Shown here in pieces: positions 23,588 to 32,011 of a stretch of DNA of 64,000 nt (within the stretch, counting starts at the first letter, position 1; the number at the start of each line of letters is the position of its first letter). The notes below the pieces were generated by a model that saw only the letters and a list, made by a program, of their open reading frames with translations, was not told the DNA's origin and did no database searches. The stretch is taken from contig JACPKR010000003.1 in NCBI GenBank assembly GCA_016186945.1, positions 25,113-89,112 of the forward strand, in the 5' to 3' direction. A program made the position numbers and the translations under genes. The DNA is from Deltaproteobacteria bacterium. GTDB lineage: Bacteria > Bdellovibrionota_B > Oligoflexia > Oligoflexales > Bog-1112.

Positions 23588-26500
23588 TTTCTGTTTTCAA
23601 GAACATTTTTATCATTCTCATCTCCCTCTTTCTCATTTTAGTGGGCCTCGATTTTGTAATTGACAATCCTTACACTCAAAAATTCTTCAGGGCCTATATT
23701 TCTGATATCGTGGAAAAGGAGTCTAACTTAGCACTCGACTTTGAGGGTTTGGAAATTGGTTTAGTCCCGCTCCAACTCGATTTTTTTGGGCTTACCCTAT
23801 CCGTGAAAACAGAACAACCTGCGCCTCCCCTTGCGACAGCTACACAATTGAAGGTGACCGTCTCGCTGATTTCTTTGTTCTTCGCACGTCCAAACTTCCT
23901 TGACATTGACATTGACGGGCTAAATCTGAAATGGCCTCCAGGGGCACCCCTTTCTCCTTTGCGAGGACCTGACGAAACTTCAGAACTGGCCCCGCTCATT
24001 CCGATCGGACAGGTTCATATTTCCAACTCACAGTTCCTTTTCGATTTTGCTCCCGGAGAAACAAGCGTCTCCAGCGTGAATCTGTCGGGAGTTAACATAG
24101 TGGGGTCTTTCGAGAGATGGGATGATTTTCAAGCATCACTCTCCGCCATGTCCGTCAATTTAACAGTCGATGATAAGGAAATTCTCTCCGGGACCAGGCT
24201 TCTCATCTCTCAACTTACATTTACCGGACATGAATTTGATCTGCGACACCTCCTTGTGAAGGACAATTCCTTCTCGCTTCAAGGAGGGATCAACGGCTTC
24301 CTTGGCTTCGAACACGACAAGCTGAGAAGCGTCAAGCTCGACGCTAACCTTGACGCTGACGCTGATCTTAGGATTCTCGACCATTGGTTCGACATGAAAA
24401 AAACTTCTGGTGGCGCCAAGGCGAAGGTGCATTTTTATGCGCACGTTCCTGTGGATTATCCCGGCGACACAAGTTTCGTAGCGGAAGGTGAAGCAGAGGC
24501 TATTGACGCATATTTGGCAGGCAACCGTATCTACAACGCGCGCTCTTTTTTCAAATTGGATAACGAGAAAGTAGCGTTTGATAATCTAGAGTTAAAGGTC
24601 GGTGACAAAAATCACGCGAATTTAGTGGGAGAGATTGTCTTTAGCAAGCAGGTCGATTTCGAATTTCACGGCAAAGCATGGGACCTTCCCCTAACCCAGA
24701 TTGTGTCATCCTTCGATGAAGACCTGACCGTTATTGACTTTATCGCGAATACGGACACGGTTCATTTCAAGGGGACTGGCTCCCCCTTTTCCATGGAGCT
24801 TTGGGCAGACGGTGAGTTAACTGATCTGCATTTCCCCGAACTTCCGATCAAACCTGACATCTATAGACGCCGGCCTTCATGTCGGGTTCAAGCCCATCTT
24901 TTTTTCACGGAGTACCTGCTCGACTTCAAGGACACGGAAGGCGTCTGTTACATTCCTCCCGAGAAACTTCACCCGCAAGCCAAGCCTGATCGAATGCGTG
25001 CTCCTGAGGGAGCATTGTTTGCCAGCTCGGTCAGTGTGCGCGATATCATCCATTTTCGCGATGGTCCGAATATGAAGATTTTCGGGGTCAATGCCGACCT
25101 TGGTTTGAGCCAGAGCTTTTTTCAGGTCGATCTTAACGGAGTCGGTGATGTCGAGACGCATATTGTAGAAGAGAACAAAGAAGTTCGCGTCATTAATTCG
25201 TTCGATGTTCATTCACTTGCATTTCAAAAGGTCTTTCTTGGCGATGCAAAGGGAACTTTGACCGTCGTCAAGGACCATATGTTCTGGGACGATGTTTCCA
25301 TAGAGAAGGGGGACCGAACATTCTATGGGGAACATGGTCGCTATCTTTGGAAGGAGGATAGGCTCCAATTCTCGGTCGAGGGTGCCCATCTTAGTGCGGC
25401 AGACATCGAACTGTTTTCCGCCATTGCTCGTGAGGAGGGCATTCAACCGTATTCCTTTGCCATCGACTCATTCCGTGGGACCTTCGACATACCGGTTAAG
25501 GATCCCTGGCATTCTCGAAACAGCCTAGAAATGAAACTGAGCGACGTCTTCTTCAAAGAGAATTTGTTGGCTACAGGTATCAATGCAACGGTCCTCCATA
25601 ACGGGAATGAATTTCGCATCCCCAAGTGGACTGTGAATTTTGGCTCTCTCTCCCTGACCGGTCAGGCCATTCTAAAGAAAGCCCGATTCGACTCCTTTTT
25701 GGCCGGAGATGACTTCCTTAACCTAACGTTTACCACAGCTAAAGTTGATGACCCCCGTGCCACAAACGGTTTGACTCAACTGGAGAAGATTCAGCCAATA
25801 AAGACATACCTTGACCCGCTGAAAATTGCCGGAATGGTTGACGTGACAGGGGAGCTAAGAGGCGAGATTGCCTCACTGAGCGGCCACTGGGAGGGAAGAT
25901 TCTCAAGTTTAAAAATCAATCGCTTTCCCGTTTACCCTGTCAACTTTCAGGGTTTTCTGAACACGTCCCACCTGCAAGTCTATCTTAGCCAAAGCGGGAA
26001 CAATCTGGTGGGTCGAATGGACGTTGATATTTCCACGCCTGGTCAACCCTTTTCCTGGTACTTCAAACTGAAGCAATTCGACATGCGACCTTTCACCAAG
26101 GACTTCTTTTACCAGGACGCGCGCAATTTTGCATACCTGACAGCGAGCTGGGCTTTGGAGGGAAAGCTAGATCAATGGTGGCAAGCCAACGGGAAATTGA
26201 TGATCGACGATCTGCGCATGAATATAGTCCCCCATGGTAGGGACCCTACCGTCAACCCTCTGGTGATTAGGAACACTGCCCCTGCTGTTTTGCTTTCATC
26301 ATCGCGCGGGTGGGTGTTTGAAAATCCGGACGGTCTTGAAATCGAAGGAGACGGCGTAACAGCGAATTTGCAACTCTCCGAGATGAATCGTCCTCCGGAA
26401 TCCCTCGATATGCGTATCCATTCCGACCTCGACCTCCGTTTGTTGACACAGTTCTTTCCTGGCATACAATCAGCGACAGGCACCGTCAACGCCCGCACAA

Positions 26501-27768
26501 GGATCAGTGGAAGCGTCATAAACCCTAACGTTGCAAGTAGCATTCGCAATGTTCCAGCGAAGGAAACAACGGGCACCCTACCCCTTTCACTCAACATCCC
26601 CACAATAAGCCCAGCAATCCAGGATATCGAAATTGATGCCAACTACTTAAATGGCATTCTTACAGTTAAAAAAGTGAGTGGGAAAAAAGGAAAGGGAATG
26701 TTCAAGATTGAGGGCCTTGTCAATTTGTCCTCGGAGCAGCAAAAACCAATGACGCTTGTGAATATAAAACTGGACAAACTCTCCCTCAATTATCCGCTTC
26801 CCTACCTGCGAATGATCCAGACTGTTCTTGACGGAGAGCTGACGGTCTCTGGTCTTGGAAAGCCCTTTGATGTTGCGGGAAACATCAACATAGTGTCGGC
26901 GCAGACAGAGCGGACCCTTGACACCAAAGCGGAAAACATCCGAGAGATCCCTATTGGCGATATGGTTCGGGGATTTCGGGAAGACGAAACGTCTTTTTTC
27001 AACTACAATATAGCTGTTGAGGGGACGCGAAGCATCCGCGTTCAGAACCCAGCAATGAATTTGATCATGTCGTCAGACATTGTCCTTAAGGGTACTAACG
27101 AGAAACCGATCATCGAAGGAATCTTTAAGGTAGATGAGGGAAAATTTAGATATCAGAGAGACTTCGTCATTTCCCGCGCCGAGCTTGTATTTGACAATCC
27201 CTTGCAAAACGACCCCAAATTGGACATCCTGGCAAGATCTGAATTCAATCCTTACACCATCACGGTTTATATTTCTGGCGAAGGAACCAAACCTCTGATC
27301 GACATCCATGTCGACCCACCGACAAAGGAAGACGGTAGCATCATCACCCGCCTGGATGCCATCATCCTCCTGTCGCAGGGGAAGCTTCCCGCAGCAGAGA
27401 GTCGTACCCAAGACACTCGCAACGTCGGCGTCATGACAGCCTTCAATTTGTATGCCAGCCAACTGCCCTTTCACAAGTTCAACGAACTGACAGGCCAACG
27501 GTACATTTCGCCCTATGTAAATTACACAACAGACGAGCAGGGGAATCTTGTGCCTCAGCTCAACGTCCCCATTCACATTACAAATGTCATAGAAGCGGTG
27601 GTTCGGCAGATTCCCAACACTACCCTTTTGACTGTGGAATTTCCAATTCACCACAATATTTCAGTATCTGGCAATGCTTCGTCTACACAGAGACGAACTG
27701 ACGTTATACAAGAGGAAAGTCAGTTTCAAAGTGGGATAGACATGCGATTCGCCTTCCCCTTCAAGTAG
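23584..27768 (+). CDS. tamB: TamB/AsmA-like translocation and assembly module protein
   Basis: The 1394-residue protein has one N-terminal transmembrane helix (FKNIFIILISLFLILVGLDFVI) and then a very long periplasmic beta-rich region. Near the end lies the DUF490/TamB domain: IAVEGTRSIRVQNPAMNLIMSSDIVLKG, GIFKVDEGKFRYQRDFVI, FNPYTITVYISGEGTKP and the LSQGK motif. TamB-type proteins bridge inner and outer membrane as lipid-conducting grooves and partner with an Omp85 protein, and such a gene follows immediately. I choose ATG 23584, which overlaps the preceding stop; the longer frame runs back into the upstream gene. A final pair of beta strands ending RFAFPFK is consistent with docking to the Omp85 partner. 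Confidence 0.88.
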   Translation: MISVFKNIFIILISLFLILVGLDFVIDNPYTQKFFRAYISDIVEKESNLALDFEGLEIGLVPLQLDFFGLTLSVKTEQPAPPLATATQLKVTVSLISLFFARPNFLDIDIDGLNLKWPPGAPLSPLRGPDETSELAPLIPIGQVHISNSQFLFDFAPGETSVSSVNLSGVNIVGSFERWDDFQASLSAMSVNLTVDDKEILSGTRLLISQLTFTGHEFDLRHLLVKDNSFSLQGGINGFLGFEHDKLRSVKLDANLDADADLRILDHWFDMKKTSGGAKAKVHFYAHVPVDYPGDTSFVAEGEAEAIDAYLAGNRIYNARSFFKLDNEKVAFDNLELKVGDKNHANLVGEIVFSKQVDFEFHGKAWDLPLTQIVSSFDEDLTVIDFIANTDTVHFKGTGSPFSMELWADGELTDLHFPELPIKPDIYRRRPSCRVQAHLFFTEYLLDFKDTEGVCYIPPEKLHPQAKPDRMRAPEGALFASSVSVRDIIHFRDGPNMKIFGVNADLGLSQSFFQVDLNGVGDVETHIVEENKEVRVINSFDVHSLAFQKVFLGDAKGTLTVVKDHMFWDDVSIEKGDRTFYGEHGRYLWKEDRLQFSVEGAHLSAADIELFSAIAREEGIQPYSFAIDSFRGTFDIPVKDPWHSRNSLEMKLSDVFFKENLLATGINATVLHNGNEFRIPKWTVNFGSLSLTGQAILKKARFDSFLAGDDFLNLTFTTAKVDDPRATNGLTQLEKIQPIKTYLDPLKIAGMVDVTGELRGEIASLSGHWEGRFSSLKINRFPVYPVNFQGFLNTSHLQVYLSQSGNNLVGRMDVDISTPGQPFSWYFKLKQFDMRPFTKDFFYQDARNFAYLTASWALEGKLDQWWQANGKLMIDDLRMNIVPHGRDPTVNPLVIRNTAPAVLLSSSRGWVFENPDGLEIEGDGVTANLQLSEMNRPPESLDMRIHSDLDLRLLTQFFPGIQSATGTVNARTRISGSVINPNVASSIRNVPAKETTGTLPLSLNIPTISPAIQDIEIDANYLNGILTVKKVSGKKGKGMFKIEGLVNLSSEQQKPMTLVNIKLDKLSLNYPLPYLRMIQTVLDGELTVSGLGKPFDVAGNINIVSAQTERTLDTKAENIREIPIGDMVRGFREDETSFFNYNIAVEGTRSIRVQNPAMNLIMSSDIVLKGTNEKPIIEGIFKVDEGKFRYQRDFVISRAELVFDNPLQNDPKLDILARSEFNPYTITVYISGEGTKPLIDIHVDPPTKEDGSIITRLDAIILLSQGKLPAAESRTQDTRNVGVMTAFNLYASQLPFHKFNELTGQRYISPYVNYTTDEQGNLVPQLNVPIHITNVIEAVVRQIPNTTLLTVEFPIHHNISVSGNASSTQRRTDVIQEESQFQSGIDMRFAFPFK

Positions 27769-27774
27769 GGCTTG

Positions 27775-30700
27775 ATGAAACATATTGTATCTATAGTGTT
27801 CAAGACAATCAATTTGGGGACAAACTTTTTGAAAAAAGTTATTTCCCCAAACCCCTTTTCAAAAACTTCAATATCTAAAGTTTTTTGGGTGCTCATGTTC
27901 GCAAACAACGCGATCGGAAGCGATCTCGTCAAATCGTTCCCCCTGGATGATTATAAGAACAAGAGCATTCTGGAACAGCGTTACAAATCTGTCGCGACCC
28001 TTTCTGATCTGAGCCGACTATTCAAAGATATCGAAAAATCGAGCAACATTTCCAAACTCGAACTGCACCGTGAAGGTGATCAATTCCACTGGGTTCACAC
28101 ACTCGCACATCCTATCCGCGACATAAAAATCAAAACAAGCATCCGATTTAGAGAATTCACTCAAATCATCCGTAACAAATATGTGGGACGGATGAATTCG
28201 CTCCACCTCCAAGGCGTGCTCGTCTCGGAAATTTTGGAAAATTTTGAACGCATCGGATACCCCCATGCGCAGGCGAACTTATCCATCCTGGATGAAGATG
28301 GCTTTGCGGAATATGTTGTCGAAGTATGGCCAGGACTATCCTGCATCATTGCGGATGTTCAAGCTCCCGAGTCGCCCCATGCTGAAGTCTCCCTGGAGAT
28401 CGGTCCCGGCGACCGTTGCGACATTAATCAAATCAAGGCTGCTGTCGAAAACTATGAACGCAAACTTATAGAGGAAGGATTTCAACAGGCTTCCCTTGAA
28501 CTTGAGCCCCTCCAGTATTCCCGAAACAGAACCGTTCTCAACGTTCATATCCGAGGAGTCATCGGAAAAAAAATCGATTACCTGTTCATCGACGAGTCGA
28601 AAATCTTTTTCGGCAGCGCTATAGAAGAAGATATGATCCAATATTTTCGAGAAAATTTTTCCGATCCCAGGCAGGTGCGGGTCACATTGATAGACTATTT
28701 CAAACGCAAAGGCTACGACTTTGTAAGTGTCAAAGGCCCGTACCTTCAAAAGGAAAGTGATGACTTTCTAACCTATATATTTCTTGTAAACCCAGGCATA
28801 GCGTTCAAAGTTTCCGACATGCAGATAGAAGGTAACAGCCACCTCTCGACGGAAGACATCAAGGCCGCCATTGATTTTCAGAGCTTCTGGGAAAGCCTAC
28901 CGATCATCGGTAAGGAAAAGTCCTATGAGGACATTTCCAAAGACATCCAACATTTCTACCATTCGAAAGGCTTCTGGAAAGCGACTGTCCAGCATTCACA
29001 CACATCCTTTGACAGAGTTTCCAAATCCGCAAGAATGAATATTCTGATAGACGAAGGACTGCCCCACATGTTCCGTTCCCTCACGATTACGGGCAATCAA
29101 AATATTGATGAGGGTGATATCAGAAAACTGTTCCCTGCCCACGAGGGCGACCCACTCTTACAAAATCAATTGATCGACTTCGAATACTCTGTCCAGTCAA
29201 AATATTTCGAGCAAGGTTTCATTGAAAGTAAAGTTGCGACAAAGGTCGATACGTTCATTCAAAAAGAGACCGTCGCGACAGATGTAACCCTGCTCATAAC
29301 GGAAGGCCCCCTCGTCCGCATCGGCACGATCACTATCAAGGGATTGGTTGACACGAGGGAACCCGTCGTGCGAAGGGAGCTTCTCTTCAGTTCAGGTGAC
29401 ACTTTCAACCAAGAATTGATTAACCAAAGCAGAACAGCTTTAGTAAACCTAGGCATATTTTCTTCGGTTGCGATCGAGCGTTCCGAAATCAAACAGCACG
29501 ATTCAACTCATGAAATCGACATCGTCATTCGTGTCAAAGAAGGAGACCCTGGCCGTGTCAAATTCGGCCCCGGCTTCAATCTGACCCGAGGGCTTCAATA
29601 CGTGGGGGAAATCTCCTATAACAATCTTGGAGGAACAGGACGAAGGGTTAACGTGCGCGCAGCCGTCAGCGAAGAAAGGCAGCAGCAGTCCATCAGCGAT
29701 CTTACGGATAAAGAAGGCAAGACACTCTTGGGACGTAAAGTCGGGCTTGGTTTTACAGAACCATACCTTCTCAATCTTCCCGTGCATGGTAATATCTCAC
29801 TCTACCACCAGGCTATCGCTGATGACGTCTGGAAGTTGAGCAACTCAATTGAATTGTCCCTTTCCCATCATTTTTCACCTGATATTTTTATCGGTTCAGT
29901 CACACCGTTTTATCGTTTCAGCAGATTGCGGGATGAAGGGACAAGGGAGCAAAGGGACAGCTTGATTACCACCGGCAGTTCCGACATTGGAGCGTTGGGG
30001 GTTCGCTACAGACTGGACCGTCGAGACAGCTTGCTGTGGCCTACAAAAGGTTTCCTTTTCAACATCGAGGCCAGTTGGGCCCGTTACAACTTTTTCGGTC
30101 AGTACCGCTACTTCAAATGGCATCTCAGCTCAAGCCAGTATTTTGAACTCATGAATGACCTTGTCTTTGCATTCGGCATTGGCATTACCTCTTACGAAAG
30201 GGTACTGAGAAGGGGAGCCAATGCGGAAACAGTCGACGTCTTGCCTGCAAACAATCGTTTGCTCGCAGGAGGCAGTAACGAAGTCAGGGGCTTCGACCAC
30301 CAACTGGGACCTTATGTCCTAACCAAACGGACCGACCCTAGCAGCCAGACAGTCACGTATGATCGGGAGCCGCCCTTAGGTGGCTCAAAACGTCTCATTT
30401 TGAAATCGGAGTTACGACGTCAAGTCGTGCCGAACCTACTCGCGTTGTCCACCTTTCTCGACATTGGCAACAGCTTTTTCTCTCTTGATGAGGAAGATAA
30501 ATTTAATAAGCGTTTCAGCGAATCTAAAACTGCACAGACGGAACGAAGCATGGAAGACAATTTCAGCTACGACTTCTCCGAGCTTGTCACGCACCCCGAA
30601 TACATACTGCTCAAGAATTATCAGTCATACGGCCTCGCGCTTAACCTTCTCACCCCACTAGGTTCTTTCAATGCAGCCGTAGCACTTCCGCTGCGAGAAC

Positions 30701-30810
30701 CTTCTAGCGATAGATGTCGTGGCGAAGGTATCTGCTTTCAGAGAGCGAAAGATAAAGAGCTGTGGTTTCAAAAATTCAAAGTTGAGTTGAACATAGGAGC
30801 AGAGTTTTAG
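27775..30810 (+). CDS. Omp85 family outer-membrane assembly protein (TamA/BamA-like) with repeat inserted in its N-terminus
   Basis: This is a protein of about 1011 residues. Several POTRA-like domains cover about 60-600 (MQIEGNSHLSTEDIKAAI, LTITGNQNIDEGDIRKLF, ITIKGLVDTREPVVRRELL). A C-terminal 16-stranded barrel follows, with YNNLGGTGRR and the VRGF motif (AGGSNEVRGFDHQLG), ending in Phe. Omp85 proteins insert beta-barrels or export substrates, and tamB upstream suggests a TamA-like partner. The N-terminal 40 residues are unusual: after MKHIVSI the frame reads a truncated family-B element (27791-27889), then resumes with VLMFANNAIGS. Without the insert the two parts would form an ordinary short signal peptide. 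The stop TAG lies in the target duplication of element A8. Confidence 0.88.
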   Translation: MKHIVSIVFKTINLGTNFLKKVISPNPFSKTSISKVFWVLMFANNAIGSDLVKSFPLDDYKNKSILEQRYKSVATLSDLSRLFKDIEKSSNISKLELHREGDQFHWVHTLAHPIRDIKIKTSIRFREFTQIIRNKYVGRMNSLHLQGVLVSEILENFERIGYPHAQANLSILDEDGFAEYVVEVWPGLSCIIADVQAPESPHAEVSLEIGPGDRCDINQIKAAVENYERKLIEEGFQQASLELEPLQYSRNRTVLNVHIRGVIGKKIDYLFIDESKIFFGSAIEEDMIQYFRENFSDPRQVRVTLIDYFKRKGYDFVSVKGPYLQKESDDFLTYIFLVNPGIAFKVSDMQIEGNSHLSTEDIKAAIDFQSFWESLPIIGKEKSYEDISKDIQHFYHSKGFWKATVQHSHTSFDRVSKSARMNILIDEGLPHMFRSLTITGNQNIDEGDIRKLFPAHEGDPLLQNQLIDFEYSVQSKYFEQGFIESKVATKVDTFIQKETVATDVTLLITEGPLVRIGTITIKGLVDTREPVVRRELLFSSGDTFNQELINQSRTALVNLGIFSSVAIERSEIKQHDSTHEIDIVIRVKEGDPGRVKFGPGFNLTRGLQYVGEISYNNLGGTGRRVNVRAAVSEERQQQSISDLTDKEGKTLLGRKVGLGFTEPYLLNLPVHGNISLYHQAIADDVWKLSNSIELSLSHHFSPDIFIGSVTPFYRFSRLRDEGTREQRDSLITTGSSDIGALGVRYRLDRRDSLLWPTKGFLFNIEASWARYNFFGQYRYFKWHLSSSQYFELMNDLVFAFGIGITSYERVLRRGANAETVDVLPANNRLLAGGSNEVRGFDHQLGPYVLTKRTDPSSQTVTYDREPPLGGSKRLILKSELRRQVVPNLLALSTFLDIGNSFFSLDEEDKFNKRFSESKTAQTERSMEDNFSYDFSELVTHPEYILLKNYQSYGLALNLLTPLGSFNAAVALPLREPSSDRCRGEGICFQRAKDKELWFQKFKVELNIGAEF
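27791..27889. repeat. Family B repeat, copy B5, in frame inside the Omp85 gene
   Basis: It runs from CTATAGTGTTCAAGACAATC through the two T/A-rich stems to AAAGTTTTTTGGG. The right third of the element is absent. The frame stays open across it and encodes VFKTINLGTNFLKKVISPNP, near-identical to the frames of B2 and B3. Confidence 0.9.
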
Positions 30811-30812
30811 AC

Positions 30813-30956
30813 GTAATGCGTAAGCCACCTGGGGCAAATAGGGAGGGGGGGGTTTGGGGGGGCGAGGGAAGCGTCGCCTCCCCCGGATTTCTTGGAGGAA
30901 CCAGCTGCGCAGTTTCCTCCAAACCACCTCCTTGCCCCAAATGCCTTACGGGTTAC
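30813..30956 (-). mobile_element. Family A element, copy A8 (target duplication present)
   Basis: The copy is 144 bp, from GTAATGCGTAAGCCACCTGG to TGCCTTACGGGTTAC. The direct repeat TTTTAGAC occurs at 30805-30812 and 30957-30964. The left copy contains the Omp85 stop codon, and the right copy adjoins the stop of the convergent gene. It acts as an intergenic spacer between two converging genes. Confidence 0.93.
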
Positions 30957-30964
30957 TTTTAGAC

Positions 30965-31915
30965 TCAGCGTCCCCACCAATCCTTCGCATCCCAAACAAA
31001 CACGGACGCGTTGTTGTAATCGTCTGGTTGCAGTGTGCTGACCCACAATCTGTTTTTCTCATCTACAAAAATGTCAGTCATTTTTTTAAGTTGTGACGGT
31101 AGGCTGATCTTTCCAACGGTCATCGAATCGAAGCAGCTATTAAACTTCACGACGCTGATCACATTGTTGACTTCGTTCCCCAGTAGGATCAGCCGCAGAT
31201 CTTCCCTGACGGCAAGTCCGCGAACATTCCCAGCACTACCCAACCCATCTACGAAACAGGCATGTTCGAGAGAGCACTGAGTGGGGTAGTCTTTATCACA
31301 GAGCAGTGAAAAAAGGGGGAACGAGTCCCAACGACCCGCGAGGAAGACGCGCAGTCCCTCCGCTTTCCACCATGTCTCCGGAACACGGGCGGCCCCTCCA
31401 AATTTTAGACCCCCACTTTTGAGGAAGACAGTCAAAAAACGTTTGCGAAGTTGGACGGTCTCGGTCCACGGGGCGGCCCCTCCTCGGTCTTTGGGGGGTG
31501 TTAGCAAATCCACAACGATCGAGCGTCGGGCAACAAGTTGGAACGTCTCATTGACTCCTGTCATTTCAACGGCATCGCCATCGAACAGCAAAAAACTGTG
31601 ACCATTGGGAATGGGAAAGCTGTTCCCTAGGAGATAAGCTTCGAGAGGACCGGGTACCCTCTTCTGTTGTACAAGGGTTCCAAATCGCGCCTCTCTCGTC
31701 GTTCCCACCTCACGGACAGGGACCGTCACAAAATAGTCCCGATCTGGAAACGCAAAGAGGCGATCATCCAGCAGCATAAGGCTTCGAATCGACTGTTCAA
31801 TAGTTTCTATGGAATTTGCGCGATCCGGGAAAGGAATTAGCCTGCTCACCATCTTGGCAAAAGCACCTGATTCCCACAAGATGAATGATAGGAAAAGGAA
31901 AAAACGGATGCTCAT
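30965..31915 (-). CDS. Secreted protein of unknown function, possibly beta-propeller
   Basis: The 316-residue protein has a signal peptide (FFLFLSFILWESGAFA). Repeated short beta-rich blocks resemble propeller blades (LLDDRLFAFPDRDYFVTV, VRGLAVREDLRLILLGNEVNNVISVVKF, DIFVDEKNRLWVSTLQPDDYNNASVFVWD). A cysteine pair (CDKDYPTQCSLEHAC) may form disulfides. It is convergent with the Omp85 gene and divergent from the HEAT-like gene. No catalytic motif or named family is recognised. Confidence 0.65.
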   Translation of the reverse strand: MSIRFFLFLSFILWESGAFAKMVSRLIPFPDRANSIETIEQSIRSLMLLDDRLFAFPDRDYFVTVPVREVGTTREARFGTLVQQKRVPGPLEAYLLGNSFPIPNGHSFLLFDGDAVEMTGVNETFQLVARRSIVVDLLTPPKDRGGAAPWTETVQLRKRFLTVFLKSGGLKFGGAARVPETWWKAEGLRVFLAGRWDSFPLFSLLCDKDYPTQCSLEHACFVDGLGSAGNVRGLAVREDLRLILLGNEVNNVISVVKFNSCFDSMTVGKISLPSQLKKMTDIFVDEKNRLWVSTLQPDDYNNASVFVWDAKDWWGR

Positions 31916-32011
31916 GAATCGGTGCCCCCCCTCCCTAACGTCCTCACCCGATCATTACTGATATAATATCGGAGTTCCCTTAATAAATCTGAGTAGGAAA
32001 GGGGAAACAAG

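Noticed and set aside
27897-27930. Omp85 start at the internal ATG 27897 (MFANNAIGS)
   Set aside because: It has no ribosome site and would leave no usable signal peptide; ATG 27775 just after the tamB stop is preferred, though the choice is not proven.
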